Assembly (NCBI RefSeq): GCF_051020955.1
Contig: NW_027476098.1
Location: 186,001 to 250,000 of the forward strand
Direction of reading: 5' to 3'
From: Megalopta genalis
Taxonomy: Eukaryota > Arthropoda > Insecta > Hymenoptera > Halictidae
DNA: 64,000 nt
A program made the translations under genes and the position numbers. The notes beneath the pieces are model-generated. The model searched no databases, was not told the origin of the DNA, and saw only the letters and a list, made by a program, of their open reading frames with translations. Below, piece by piece: positions 1 through 12,454 of the stretch (position 1 is its first letter; each line of letters starts with the position of its first letter).

Positions 1-1429
1 AAGAGGACCATCCGACTTTCTCTCCATAGATCGGGGAACGTCCCCGACCTCAGGAGCCCAGAGTAGAGGCTCCTCAGCCTCTCCCCCAGGACGCTCGTGG
101 CGAGCAACCAGACCCGACCGGGGATACTGTCCGGCCCCGGAGCGGTGTTCTTGCCCCAGAGCCATTTGACGATCCCGGCCATCTCCTCCTCTGGCTCAGG
201 GACGGGCCGGGACGCCTCCCCGCTAACGGGGAATAACGCGTCCACGACCCGCCCGAGCAGCCCCGGATCCAGGCTCTCCGTCACGGGCGGCGCCCAGGGA
301 CGTAATCGTCCCAATGCCATCTTGTATGGGCGCCCCCACGGATCTTGGTTGGGAGAACCGATGTGATAGCGCCAGGCCTGGTCCTTCGCTCGTCTGATGG
401 CCAGCTACAGAGCGACCACCTTCTCCCGATATCGCTCGTACAGCTGGGCAGCCAGCACGTCGTCCGTTCGTCGTCGTCGACGGGCGCGAGCGTACTGGCG
501 CCGCGCGCGGACGCATTCGGTGCGTAATTCCGCTATCGTGCGCGACCACCAGTACACCGCCTTCCTCAGGAAGACCCTGGCCCGGGGCATGGCGACGTCG
601 CAAATCGACGTCATTGCGCCCCGGAACCAATGGGCCTCCCCATTCCCGTCGACTGGCCCGGCCGGTGTTGCTGGCCAGGCCACGACGTGTGCTGCCGCCA
701 TCAGAGCGTCCTGGTCGAGGCGCTTCAGCCCCCACCGCGGTTGAGGCGAACCCTCATCGGCGGGGCGACGTCGGGGTGTCGATGGTATGGCGGCGGAGAG
801 GTCGAGAACTATGTATCTGTGGTCAGACAACGTCTCGACCCCCTCCGCCACCCTCCACCCCGTAATACGGCGCACGGCCGGGGGCATTGCCCACGAAAGG
901 TCAACGATGGACCCCCCGTTATGCCGCACGCACGTATGGACCGAGCCCGTGTTCAGGAGACGGAGCTCCAGTCCCGCCGCCCAATCTAGCACCTCCCGGC
1001 CCCTCGAATCAGTCCCGGGGGAACCCCAAGCGGTGGCCTTGGCATTAAAGTCCCCCAGGACCAGCACCGGACGGGGATGGCAGCGGGAGACGCATCTCCC
1101 TACCCCGTCCAGATACTGCTCAAACTCTTCGAGGGACCACCTCGGAGGTGTGTATATCGCCACAACCGCGGTGCCGCCCCAATCAACGGCCACGTATCCC
1201 AGGCCGCGCTCGATAATCGTGCACGGCGGGGACCCCAGCCTCCCAGCCCAAATAATCGCGGCGGAGCCAATCGAGTTCCCCATCCAGTGTGGATGTTTGG
1301 GGACCCCCTGTGGGGCTCCGCCACGACTGCCAACCCGGCACCCCGCTCGACCAGGCATTGAAACAGGAGATCCTGCGCTCTGGCCGAGCAGTTGAGGTTT
1401 GCTTGTATTATCGGGCCCGGGGGCCCCAT
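1..1429 (-). pseudogene. ORF2 (endonuclease plus start of reverse transcriptase) of retrotransposon copy 1, frameshifted, partial
   Basis: The ATG at 1429-1427 overlaps the ORF1 stop as TAATG. The first ~65 residues match the N-terminus of the intact 1054-aa protein encoded at 13774-16938; the match then changes frame near 1300 and again near 400. The APE-type endonuclease is recognisable: GDFNAK (metal-binding Asp/Asn region) and SDHRYI (catalytic Asp-His) are both present between 405 and 1358. Reverse-transcriptase N-terminal sequence continues, in another frame, to the window edge. With several frame changes no full protein can be made. Family assignment (R1 clade of LINEs) rests on endonuclease type, ORF arrangement and comparison with copy 2. 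Confidence 0.85.
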
Positions 1430-2019
1430 TACACAGCCGTGTCCATCGCCGTCACGGCCGCGGATGCGGTGGCGTCTGGGACTTTAATGTCCCCATCCAC
1501 CCCCGCGGGCGCGGCGGTAGCATCAGGCGATGCTGCCTCTTCGTTGCTGGCCACGGTGGTCGCTGCCTTGTCCATCGTGGTTTCCTTCCCTTTTTTATTA
1601 AATCTGGCAGACGGCCTTTGGCCGCCTCCCTTGCCTCGCCTCGCACTGGCAGGACATGCCCGGCTGCCGAGGCGGTGACCAGACGGCTTGCCCGCGCCCG
1701 CACAAAGCGAACAATTTGGCGTGGCCGTACAGGCTGCCACCTTATGGTCCCGACTGCCGCATCTATAACAGCAGTCGGACCTATCCTCGCTAACAGTGCA
1801 CCACTGACTGGTGTGGCCAACACCAAGGCAACGGTAACACTGCAGAGGCCGGGCACTCAGGGCCTCCACGGCTGCCTGGGTCCAGCCGACAGTTATCCGG
1901 CCCGCGACAGCAATCTTGCGAGCGGCCGCGGCAGGACATCGGACCCTGAGGGTGCCCAATCCCGAGGGGGAAGACCGGATTTCGCCGGTATGAATATCCC
2001 CCTCGTTACACCCGCCCAC
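1429..2019 (-). pseudogene. ORF1 C-terminal remnant with CCHC zinc knuckles (copy 1)
   Basis: Only the last part of ORF1 survives. It contains three Cys/His clusters: CYRCLGVGHTSQWC and CYRCGSRDHKVAAC, both CX2CX4HX4C, then a CX2CX8HX6C variant. These match the nucleic-acid-binding end of the 721-aa ORF1 of copy 2. At about 2019 the coding sequence joins 5'-UTR sequence directly; copy 2 has roughly 1.6 kb more there (about 17499-19134). The open frame continues across the join into UTR sequence but its first codon is GTG, so no genuine start is visible. The UAAUG junction to ORF2 is preserved. Confidence 0.85.
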
Positions 2020-2363
2020 GCCAGGTACCCCGGGGTTGTCCGCTAAAGATTGGTGCACCCACCAACCATAGCTGGCGCTTACTCCAGCTACACCCGCATC
2101 ACCACGCAACACTGCTTGGGGCTAGGGATTTTTTAGAGAGGTTGTCATCCTCGCGGCCCGGCCGGTTATGGCAAGACCCCCGTTCCTGTAAAACATGACC
2201 ACAGGTTTACGGTATGTGTCCGACTTTAGTTGGCCCCTCACCTGAAGCCACTCCGGCATGGTAGAACCTGCCAGGGAATAAATTCCCCGCCGGCACAGCC
2301 TTGAGGATCATTAGGGCACGAAGCCCTCCCACCACGACAAGGTAGCGGTCACGGGGGGGGGGG
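2020..2363 (-). other. 5' UTR of retrotransposon copy 1
   Basis: It is collinear with the 5' UTR of copy 2 (about 19135-19473), including a GGTGCACCCACC segment and a terminal G-run on the plus strand. The 5' end looks complete, so this copy was not a 5'-truncated insertion; its damage arose by internal deletion and small indels. Confidence 0.75.
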
Positions 2364-5300
2364 CGAAATTTATAACCTTGACATAACATTACATAACCTT
2401 TTAACGAAGTTCTAATCTTTACATAACCTAACGTAATATTTACAAAAGCTTACATAAGCTTTACGAAAATTATACCGTGGTGTGAATAATTATAGAATCA
2501 AATTAGCTTTTATATTTTTATTGGTATTTAAACAAAAGCTTATTTGTAAATTTCTATGTAAGGAATAATAAAAAATACAAGTATACAAATATGATACCAT
2601 ATTAAAAGTTACACTCAGTTTTCAATTACAGTAATGTCGAACAAGGTCTTTTGGCATTCGCGAGCCGCGGAACGTTGGCTACTCTGCATTGTAAATCAAG
2701 ATTCCCTGCATCGGCGACCGGAAACGGTGTCTGCTCCGCACGGATTCAAGAAAATTCACGCGTTTTCACCGCCGGTTTCCCGCATCTGCATCGCAAATGC
2801 GGGTCGATAGACACTTTTCCGTGGCCGCGACACGGCCGTTGATGGAACCCCGATGGCGGCGCTAATCAGTTATCGCTCGAAATATTCGAAATAAGGAACG
2901 TCGCCGAGAATTCTCTATTTTCATCGGAAATATTGTTGCGCTTTTATTTTATTCGCACGGTAGAATCTGGATTATCCGAAGCTGCAATATCTGATTATTC
3001 TAAATACGACTGCATATACGAGCCTGCACTACGAGCTTCCACTACGATTTCTTTCTACACTGAATTAACACTTCTTCGTTTTCATAATTTGTCTGATAAT
3101 AATAATCTGTCATTCGTAAACTTTGATCACAGATGAATCAAATTTTGTTTCGATTTGCAAGAAATGAATAGCACAGTGGAGACTCTCTTATCTGAAGGTT
3201 TATGTTTGTAATATTTGCATTTATGACAAAAGCAACTAGGTCGAATAAAGCACGTTGTAAATGCAATACAAAAATTCAACAGTATTTATAATAACGTTCT
3301 CGTTATTATCAACTGAATGAAACTGTTGAGAATGAAAATAAATTTTTATTTAACTCCTGTTCGCTGCGATCGAGGTGGAGAATTTCTATTTTGCATTAAG
3401 ATCCGCGGTCTACTCGTAATACAACCGGTGAATTTCCTCTGCGAGCAATCTGTGAGTCTTGACAATAACATTTTCCAGCGTTGCAGAATCTAATTCTAAA
3501 GGACGGTATGCAGGTTGATAGCCATTTTTCCCGGTTTCCGCCATGAACGCATTAGAGTAAATTTTCCCCAATTTTTCATCAGCTTGTGAACAAAAGTGAA
3601 CGATTTGGGAGGAGGAGATTCGATTATTCGAGCCTCGTGGTTCGTTTTTATAACAATAATAATATTTATATAATTATAAAAACGAGGTACAAGGCTCGAA
3701 TAATCGTATCTTGCCTTCCCAAATTGTCCATTTTTGTTTACGAGACGAAGGAAAATTAGGGAGAATTTACTGCACTAATCGGACGATCGTCCGCACTTGA
3801 ATTACGGGAATCAATGAAACATCATTGGGGCTTTTAATTGGGTGCCATAAAGTAGCAAGTACCGGAACAGTATCGCAATATTTTCGTCGGATTTTTATCT
3901 GCGATATTTCGGCAGATTAATCGTTACAATGCCGGGCGTTCTGTTGCGCGCGATGAACGCGGAGACGGATAATGAAACGGGCAACGAACAGTTGCGCAAC
4001 GTGCGCGTTGCGCGATCGTTATCCGCGTTCCTACGAAAATAAAGAAAATTCTGATATGATAAAGCGATTGTTTAAAAAATTTCGCGGGCCGTGCGCGTTA
4101 ATGCTTGTCAGGACTTATCGGCACGCGGACGCCATTGGATCAGCATCGACGTATGCAAATTTATTATATACGGTGTAAATATAAACGCGTCCACTTAACC
4201 ATAACTGTACAGAGTATCGACACTTCTCAATGTCGTTTCGACAATGCTAAACTTTCCTGGCACGAATGTTTTACCGATAAATCAGCGATTGCATTGAACG
4301 CAATGCATTTCGTGCTGCTTGCATTTTGATAATTTATAGCATTGCTATCTACAGTGTTTACACTTGGAGTCAACTTCTACATAAGTCTCACTTCACTGCA
4401 TAATTAAATCGCTGTACCTTCTTTCATTTTTTCATTGGTAATGTACCAAGATATTAAATTTCTATTAAATTCTATTACAATTTATATCTATATTAAAAAT
4501 TCGTTATAATTAAATTTTATATTCATAATTTATTATAATTCGTATCACCCCTATTTAAAATTAATTATTCTGAATCCCTGTTAAGAAACTAATGAAGCTT
4601 AATTTGCGAATTTGATGTGTCTGTGATAAGTACACCGATTGTGTTACTTTACGTTGCCGCGCTCGGTTACTACGGGAAGCAAGCGACCACAAATGCATTT
4701 GTCGTTCAACGCACTCCTCTTTTTTCAATTTCGAACCGCCCGTTGTAACATGTGACAACTCGTTAAGATGTTGTGAGGATACTTCCCGTTGTCCCATTTT
4801 CAACAGCAATTGAAGTATCGTGAATTTCCTTGCAATACGAGGATCGAAATTTACGGGCTTGTTTTTCCCGAACTGGGAGCACTATACCTGCGAATCGTCC
4901 TAACGTATTTACTATGTATACGAGACTGTGCATCATGTGTCTAGGCGTTGCCGGCCCGAGAATAACGCTCGCAGTTTTCCATTGATGTTTTCATGTTCGC
5001 ACTTTATTTTCTTCTTTTCCATTGTGTGCTTAACAGCGTCGGAGAACTGCATGTTGACGATTTCCCGAATTCACGGCAGATTTTTCATACCCACTAAATC
5101 ACGTATACTGCTTCCGGTGCGATCTTTTTGCTTTTCACCGGTCATGATGCGGTTTTCAAGCAACTGTCACTCAAAAACTAACAGCATTATCGAGACCTAA
5201 AAATTCGAGAATATAATTTGGACATTCTAGAACATTGTTTTCTTCGTTAAAATTTGATATCCGACATCCAAGTATTTTAAATTAATTATTAATTTCTTTC

Positions 5301-5714
5301 GATAATATTTACCATTTCGATGGAAAATTTCCTGCCCTTGATTTATAATTATTGAACAGCGAATATTCGTGCATATTTTCATTATAATTATTTCATGAAA
5401 CTCGGAAGAAGAAAATTTTCTTTGGGAAACAGAGAGCACAGAATAATAGAACAGTGCATTTTCGTTAATATGCCCGGATTCTTGCATTCTACAAGCTTGC
5501 GTCATAAATACATAAAGATTCGCCGGTTACCAATTAAATCACACAGATACAACATGATTATATTTGGACTTGATATATCTGTTGAGCCGTTGAGGATCGC
5601 CAAAAACGTCTGACGACAGCGCGTCCTAATATATTCCGGCGAACGAATTCTTTCACGTCCCCGCGGAAGGAGGTAATTCGATGAGTCCGTGCACCTCGAA
5701 CCAATATTTGCTCC
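2364..5714. other. AT-rich noncoding region with one MITE
   Basis: No ORF here shows a recognisable domain; the longest open frames are short and lack family features. The start (about 2375-2470) has loose repeats of a TTACATAACCT-like motif. A fold-back MITE lies at 3555-3772, and one copy of a dispersed 20-bp motif (see findings) lies at 3393-3412. Nothing else is identifiable. Confidence 0.6.
3555..3772. mobile_element. Fold-back MITE (AGTAAATT-ended family), copy 1
   Basis: The two arms are inverted copies. The left starts AGTAAATTTTCCCCAATTTT and the reverse complement of the right starts AGTAAATTCTCCCTAATTTT; arm similarity continues for about 100 bp each way to a short AT centre near 3655-3675. 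A second copy lies at 42218-42490. There is no coding capacity. The CAGTAAATT-like end resembles Tc1/mariner/pogo-derived MITEs, but a clean TA target duplication is not visible, so the superfamily is a guess. Confidence 0.7.
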
Positions 5715-5962
5715 TGTTGGAATACAACGATACCATCGTCGTATGCGATAGACGCGCGGGGGTAGGAGGCGTTTCTTCCCCGGCTGCGAAGGGACCCAGG
5801 CGGGGGTATAAAGTAGGGACTGCAGGTCAGTCCCAGGAAGTCAGCCAGCATAAGCGCATCAAGGCACTGTTTCCCGTTCCCTTGTCTACACTTCAGCTAT
5901 ACACCGGGAAATATCTAAACACAGCAACGTGGAAATACCGACACACACAGTCATTTCTAACA
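5715..5962 (+). repeat. Copia 5' LTR
   Basis: It is 248 bp, TG...CA ended, and matches 10067-10314 apart from five substitutions. A TATAAA box at 5807-5812 inside GGGGGTATAAAGTAGGG gives a plausible U3 promoter; the R/U5 boundary cannot be placed from sequence alone. Confidence 0.95.
5807..5812 (+). promoter_or_regulatory. TATA box in Copia 5' LTR
   Basis: TATAAA in a GC-rich context, conserved at 10159-10164 in the 3' LTR. It is a reasonable RNA polymerase II core promoter for the element. Confidence 0.6.
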
Positions 5963-5977
5963 GGTTATGGGCCCAGC
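5963..5977 (+). promoter_or_regulatory. Primer-binding site for an initiator tRNA-Met half molecule
   Basis: GGTTATGGGCCCAGC directly follows the 5' LTR. It is complementary to the anticodon stem-loop of eukaryotic initiator tRNA-Met (GCTGGGCCCATAACC), the internal priming site known for Drosophila copia, and not to a tRNA 3' end. Confidence 0.85.
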
Positions 5978-6079
5978 TCCTGTGTTTGGTGTTAAAAGGT
6001 GTATTTTTTTTATTGCACAAAACTACGTAGACAATTAAAGACATTTTTTTTATTAGTGTAAACATTAAGTAAATTCATA

Positions 6080-6712
6080 ATGGCAGACAGTGCGGGATTT
6101 CGTTTCGCTATTCAAAAACTAAATGGTGAGAGCTATTCAGTATGGAGCTACAGAGTGGAACTCTTGTTGATAAAGGACAATTTGTGGGACGTCATCGAAG
6201 AAAAAATGCCTACTACAGTGGATGCTGTATGGTCAAAAAGAGACGATCAAGTGCGTGCTACAATAGGATTATTGGTGGAAGATAATCAGTTGCAGCACAT
6301 AAGGACCGCTAGGACAGCACGAGAGGCATGGGAAGCGCTAAAAGGATACCACCAAAAGGCTACGCTGACAAGCAAAGTATTTTTACTAAAACGAGCATGC
6401 AGAATGGTCCTAAAGGAAGACGGTAATATGGAAGAACATATCACGACTTTTTCCAGCTACATAGACCAACTGGCAGCTCTCGGACAGGAATTGCCCGACA
6501 ATCTTATAGCGGCAATTTTATTAGGAAGCTTGCCGGAATCGTACGAAACTCTCGTAACGGCTTTAGAGAGTAGATCCGACAACGAGCTCAGCACTCAATT
6601 TGTGAAGAGCAAATTGATAGATGAGTACAAGAGACGTAAGGGCGCGAGGGATGTGAAAGAAAATTTTGAAGCAGCCATGAAAACTGCTTATAAGGGCAAA
6701 ATCCCCGCGTAA
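6080..6712 (+). pseudogene. Copia Gag (UBN2-type), ended by a premature stop before the zinc knuckle
   Basis: The ATG at 6080 opens a 210-aa frame beginning MADSAGFRFAIQKLNG. It shows the typical Copia-type Gag pattern, with WSYRVELLL near residue 25 and a helical YHQKATLTSK...LKRACRMV region. It would form the particle shell and bind element RNA. The TAA at 6710-6712 interrupts the frame; the next codons, in the same frame, encode the CX2CX4HX4C knuckle CFFCKKAGHFKSEC that belongs to Gag. Copia elements usually encode Gag and Pol as one polyprotein, so I read the stop as a disabling mutation; a functional readthrough stop is possible but unsupported. Confidence 0.85.
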
Positions 6713-9700
6713 TCAAAGAAAAGTTGTTTCTTTTGTAAGAAAGCCGGACATTTTAAGAGCGAATGTACGAAGTATAAGGCATGGAAAGGCAAACAAGAGA
6801 CAGCCAACAAAGTTTCAGAAGAAAAATCTTCGACGGATTATTGCTTCTACGCAGGGTACGGGACAGCGATGGCATCGTGTTTCGGGATAAAGACGACCGA
6901 AGGGAAAACAAATTCTTGGATTGTCGATTCGGGTGCGACAAGCCACATGGCGACAACGAAGGAATTTTTCCATGAATTCGACTCCGACAGAAAGGGCCAC
7001 GTTTGCCTCGCAGATGGCGAACAAATGGCTCGAGTGGAAGGCATGGGCGCAGGTATACTCAGGTACGTCGAAAAATTTGGGAAAGTTTCCGAAATGTATA
7101 TACAGGACGTGCTGTACGTTCCGACCCTTGGCTGCAACTTATTGTCGGTCAAGAGGCTTGCGAAGGACGGATACAGGCTTGTCTTCGAGGGACACACGTG
7201 TCAGATTTTGGGTGATGGGAAACCGTGGGCAACGGCAAGTCTGTCTCCAGAGCTGTGCGAACTGAAGACGGTCGAGAAGGCCCTTGCAGTAAACGAGGTC
7301 GTAAATGCGGGCCATACCGAGGATTGCCAGCATGCATGGCATCGGCGTTTTGGACACCGGGACCCGGTCGCAATTAAGGAGTTGGCTGAAAAAGGTCTAG
7401 CGGCAGGTATCAAGGTAAAGGACTGTAAGACGCGCGAGACCTGTGAGTGCTGTGTGAAAGGAAAAATGGCACGGATACATATTTCCCCAAAGAATCCAAA
7501 AACAAAACCCGAGAAATTTTGGATCTTTTGCATACGGATGTGTTTGCGGACCTATGCAAACCGTGACCTCGGGTAATAAAAAGTATATATTAACAATCCT
7601 AGACGATTTTTCCAGATATACAGAAGTTTACCTAATGACTAAGAAAAATGAAGCAGGTACATTTATCAAAAGATTTATTGAAATGGTTAAAACAGGATTC
7701 AATAGGAAACCAAAAATCATGAGGTCGGATCGAGGAAGGGAGTACCTCAATGAAGATTTACAGAATTATTTAAGGAATCAAGGAATTAGGTCTCAGTTCA
7801 CAGCCGCTTATTCGCCACAACAGAACGGAGTAGCCGAACGGAAAAATAGATCTTTGCTGGAAATGGCGAGATGTATGCTCCTGGATGCAAATCTGGAAAA
7901 GAGATATTGGGGCGAAGCAGTGTGCACAGCTAACTATTTACAAAATAGATTGCCAACCAAAGCAACAGGAAGGACTCCGTACGAGCTGTGGCATTGCAGG
8001 AAACCAGATGTAAGTAACCTACACATATTTGGATGCGACGCATATGTGCATGTACACAGAGAACAAAGACAGAAATTGGACGACAAAGCCATGAAGTTCA
8101 TCTTCGTCGGATATTCGGAAGAATCTAAGGCGTATCGACTATTAAACACAGAGACAAATCAAGTCAAGATTAGTCGAGATGTAATTTTTCTGGATGGGAT
8201 CCGTGAAAAAGGTGCGATTAAGGAAAACTCAATGCACGATGAGGTAATACTTTCAAGGGCCGAAGCATCGGATACAGAAGGAAGCGTGCAAGAGGACATT
8301 GCGGAAGGAGTATCGTCAATGGAAGACAGTTTCTGTTCTACGGATGAAACGGACAGTGACTTTCATATCAATATAGGTGATGAGGATACAACTCAGACGC
8401 GAAACAGACGCTCCGAAAGATCGAACAAAGGCGTACCACCGGTCAGGTATATGACGGCATCTTTGAAGGTGAAGCTGGAAGATGCGGAACCCAAGAATGT
8501 ATGAGAAGCATTATCAGGACCACATAAAGAAGAATGGAAAAACGCCATCGAGGAAGAAATTAAATCTTTAAAGGAAAACAGCACATGGGACATTGTAGTA
8601 AGACAAAAAGATCGGAACATAGTCTCCAACAAATGGGTCTTCAAAACAAAACGAAACACAGAGGGAAGCATTGAAAAGTACAGAGCTCGACTCATCGCAC
8701 GGGGGTTTTCGCAGAAGTGCGGAACTGACTACGACGAGATTTTTGCACCTGTGGTAAGGCAGACGACTCTTAGGACCTTCTTGGCCATAGCAGGTCAAAA
8801 GAATATGTCGGTCAAGCACTTTGACGCCAGGACAGCCTTTTTAAATGGAAACCTCGCGGAAACAATTTATATGGAGCAACCCGAAGGCTATACCATACCA
8901 GGTAAAGAGGATTACGTCTGTAAATTAATGAAAAGTATTTACGGATTGAAACAAGCAGCGAAGGTATGGAATGATCAGTTAAATCACTTATTAAAGAAAC
9001 ACGGGTTTGGACAAAGTAAAACAGATCCATGTTTATACATAAAGGGTAGCGGAAATGGAATAGTTTATGTAATTGTCTATGTAGACGATATTTTAATTGC
9101 GGCTAAAAATGTATTAGACATAGATAAAGAAGCGAATTGTCTAAAGCGATATTTTCGTCTTAGTGATTTAGGTTTACCAAGGAATTACTTAAGTATAGAA
9201 ATTAGGCGCGATGAGGGTAGTTTTTATTGTATTAAACAGACAGAATACATTAAGAAAATACTAACCACATTTAGACTAAAGGACGCAAAAGATTCTAGCA
9301 TACCTATGGATTCAGGATACATAAAGGGCAGAGAAAATTCTTCACCGTTGCCGGACAATAAAAAATATCAAGAGCTAATTGGAGCTTTGTTGTATTTGGC
9401 AGTAAACAGCAGACCAGATATTTCGGCAAGTGTTGCAATTTTGAGCCAGCACAATAAGGATCCAAAAATGGCAGACTGGACGCAGGCAAAACGAGTTGTT
9501 CGTTATTTGAAAGGAACAATGAATAACGAATTAAGACTCGGTCAACTAGACAGTAAGGCAGGTTTAGTAGGTTTTGCAGATGCAGATTGGGCCCAGGATA
9601 AAACAACTAGGAAGTCCAACAGTGGCTACCTATACCTGTATTTTGGAGCACCAATCAGCTGGGCCTGTCGGAAGCAGTCATGTGTGGCACTATCGTCTAC

Positions 9701-10028
9701 AGAAGCCGAATACGTTGCACTCGCTGAGGCATCACAGGAAGGGGTCTGGTTACGGAAACTACTGAAGGATTTTAACGGAGAAACGGAGGATAAGACAGTA
9801 ATTTATGAAGACAACCAAAGTTGCCTCAAGCTCGTACAGAATAACAAATTTAGTAATAGAACTAAGCATATAGATACTAAATATCATTACGTTATGGAAT
9901 TAAAGGAGCGGGGAATTATGGATTACAAATATTGTCCTACAGATAAGATGTTAGCTGATATGTTAACTAAGCCATTAGGTAGAATTAAGTTAAAGTATAT
10001 TGCGGATTGTTGCGGATTAATCAGTTAA
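6713..10028 (+). pseudogene. Copia Pol: zinc knuckle, protease, integrase, RT, RNase H (broken)
   Basis: In order: zinc knuckle (about 6725-6766); aspartic protease with DSGATSH at ~6926; integrase with an HHCC-like zinc region (7330-7460) and a DDE core (LDDFSRY near 7598, RSDRGREY, QNGVAERKNRS); RT with YVDD at 9078-9089; RNase H with STEAEYVAL and the ending RTKHIDTKYH...LTKPLG. Breaks: two small frame changes about 25 nt apart between 7511 and 7548, each consistent with one lost base, and a TGA at 8502-8504 between integrase and RT. Together with the Gag stop this makes at least four lesions. The terminal stop is at 10026-10028, 38 bp before the 3' LTR. Confidence 0.9.
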
Positions 10029-10057
10029 GGATTAATTGCGAAAATGTGGATATCGTT

Positions 10058-10066
10058 GAGGAAGGG
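10058..10066 (+). promoter_or_regulatory. Polypurine tract
   Basis: GAGGAAGGG abuts the 3' LTR start at 10067, the expected site for plus-strand DNA priming in LTR retrotransposons. Confidence 0.75.
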
Positions 10067-10314
10067 TGTTGGAATACAACGATACCATCGTCGTATGCGA
10101 TAGACGCGCGGGGGTAGGAGGCGTTACTTCCCCAGCTGCGAAGGGACCCAGGCGGGGGTATAAAGTAGGGACTGCAGGTCAGTCCCAGGAAGTCAGCCAG
10201 CATAAGCGCATCAAGGCACTGTTTCCCGTTCCCTTGTCTACACTTCAGCTATACACCGTGAAATATCTAAACACAGCAACGTGGAAACACCGACGCACAC
10301 AGTCATTTCTAACA
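10067..10314 (+). repeat. Copia 3' LTR
   Basis: It is 248 bp and matches the 5' LTR except for five substitutions (two near the start of the GC-rich block, three in the last 60 bp). It is followed by the GCTCC target duplication at 10315-10319. Confidence 0.95.
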
Positions 10315-10319
10315 GCTCC

Positions 10320-12423
10320 CTTTTACTGGTTTCGCCAGGTATCTTTGCCGAAATATTGGAAGTCTGGACGTGAGATCCAGGCCACCGATACTGACGGTCT
10401 AGGTTTATTCGGTATGCCGAATGCTGCATAAGTCTCGCGGTTGAAATTTCCCGTGGGATGCCTTTCGGCTATTTTACCGATTTCCTAAAAATCGCGCAAG
10501 AATACACTTTGCGCCGGGTGTAAGTAGACACCAGGTATGAGCATCGGCTGGTTGTCGCTCCAGTATGCAGAAATTGGAATTCGTTTGTTGCGATATCTAA
10601 AGCCGGATACCATCAATTTATTCATTTAGAACTGAAGTTTTTTGCGCATTTTTGTCACGTACCGTCGGCGTTGTCATTTCCAAATGATTGATAGGATATC
10701 AAGAAACAGTGTAGAAAATGATTGGAAACATTCTATTTAGTTTTCATCCAATTTCCTTCCCTGAGATATTTTTTATTTTGCACCTCTTTCCAGGAGTCTG
10801 ACATATGGGGTTTGGTTACTTTAAAGTGCTGTAACTTTGCGAGAAAAAAATTAAAGAAGAAGGATCGAACTTTACTCTACTGTAAACGGCATCTCCGGAA
10901 AAAATTTGACAAAGTCCGTGCATTTCGTCAAACTTGGCAATTTTCAATATGATAAACAGCGATTCAGATTTAAATAGTTACAGTGGCGAGAGTGCGTAGA
11001 ATATAAAATTGAGAAAGATCGTCTCAAACTAGAGGTTTCAAGCTTTAATTTGAAATAAAAATCAACATTCTGCGATGATTTTTCGCGGAGTTATCGTCAG
11101 TCAAAGTTGACCAATTCTCATCCGATATGTGCCTATGCTGTAATCTTTCGGAGCAGTTTATTACCATAAATCTCAGTTATTAGTATCAAATTCTAGGAGC
11201 CAAAATTCTTGCAATTAGCACAAGTACATAAATACTAATTTCAGAACCTAATATTTCAAGATTGCCCGCCATTATGCACACATTATCGCATTTTGTTTCG
11301 CGTTTATTTCATCGGGACTTCGGAATCGGTTCTCCCAGCCAACGATTGAATATCGAGTCGGGGAATCGTGGTATCCTTTAAATTTAAATTTGACGCTTAA
11401 GATGGGGATCGGAGGTAATAAAGATGGAGTACGGGTGAAGTATGCGTTTGGGGGGGGGGGGTACGAGTAGGAAAACTGGCTGATTCATAATCGGGAATGG
11501 ACTGCGGAACAGCTAATTCCGAAAAGTAGTTTCTCTTGGCGCGGTGGGAGCAATGAAGCTGTTGCGCGCAACTATTCCTCAGTTCTGCTTTACACAGTTG
11601 CCCATGCAATAACGCGACCACGATAAATAAATGCTGGAATGATCGTTTCTGGACATTCGAATTCAGATATAATCGCGGTCTATAAATTCTCCGACTCGCC
11701 GCTTGATCCTTGCCAGAGGAAAAGGAACGCAACAGAAACTAGAGACTCTGTTCGGGACGTTATTTTCGATTATTTGTGGCAGAACCGTGCTTAAATAAGC
11801 AAACGGAAAGCGGTCGTACTTGAAAAGCGAGCTTCGGAATTATTCAAGGAAATCTCTTCAACGAATAATCGTTGAAATAATACACGGACTGCAGATTTTA
11901 TGTGAAACGAGTCTGCGAGAACGTTTCAGGAATTTAATCATTATACTTAACCCTTAATTTAATCCATAATCTTGAGTTTTTTCAAAAATGATTTTTACGC
12001 TGGGGTCATGGTAGACCCGACCGAAAGACTGTAAAAACGCTTTATTGATATTATATTCTTAGCTAATGAAATCGTGTGAATTTAATAATTAAACTTTTAC
12101 TGCAATGAGAAATAAAAATACAATGACGGGATTATTCATCACTTCGATATTTCAGATAGAAAGTACTGTTGAACTATTTTCAACTTGTTAGTATTATTAA
12201 GAAATTAAGTGAATATCTATTTAGCTCCTGTATCTTGTAATTGGTACAGTCAATTTTTATCTGCATAAAATCTCCATAAAAATCTGCAGTCTAGTAATAT
12301 ATTATCTTATTTGCATATATGTTACATTTGAAAAAATTATTTGCTATTTTATGTTAATATATAACTAGCCTTTCTCTAGATTATTTCATTATTGGAGAGA
12401 GAGAGAGAGAAAGTAAGAAAGAA

Positions 12424-12454
<31 letters not shown>

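Larger units (their letters stand above)
1..2363 (-). mobile_element. R1-clade-like non-LTR retrotransposon, damaged copy cut by window edge
   Basis: This is a second copy of the GC-rich element that is complete at 13389-19473; the two read almost in parallel. The 5' end of the element is on the right, where a G-run ending near 2363 meets AT-rich DNA, just as copy 2 ends in a G-run at 19473. The 3' part lies beyond position 1. ORF2 is frameshifted and most of ORF1 is deleted, so the copy is dead. The GC-rich composition contrasts sharply with the AT-rich flank starting at about 2365. Confidence 0.9.
5715..10314 (+). mobile_element. Copia-type LTR retrotransposon, structurally complete but inactive
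   Basis: Two 248-bp direct repeats (5715-5962 and 10067-10314) flank an internal region with gag, protease, integrase, RT and RNase H in Copia order (integrase before RT). The insertion is bounded by the 5-bp duplication GCTCC at 5710-5714 and 10315-10319. The LTRs begin TGTTGG and end CTAACA, and differ at five positions by my reading, which points to a fairly young insertion. A primer site and a polypurine tract are in the expected places. In-frame stops and frameshifts disable it. Confidence 0.95.

Noticed and set aside
4561..4809. 82-codon minus-strand frame
   Set aside because: No domain, no paralogue and no flanking gene signals; similar chance frames occur throughout the AT-rich spacer.
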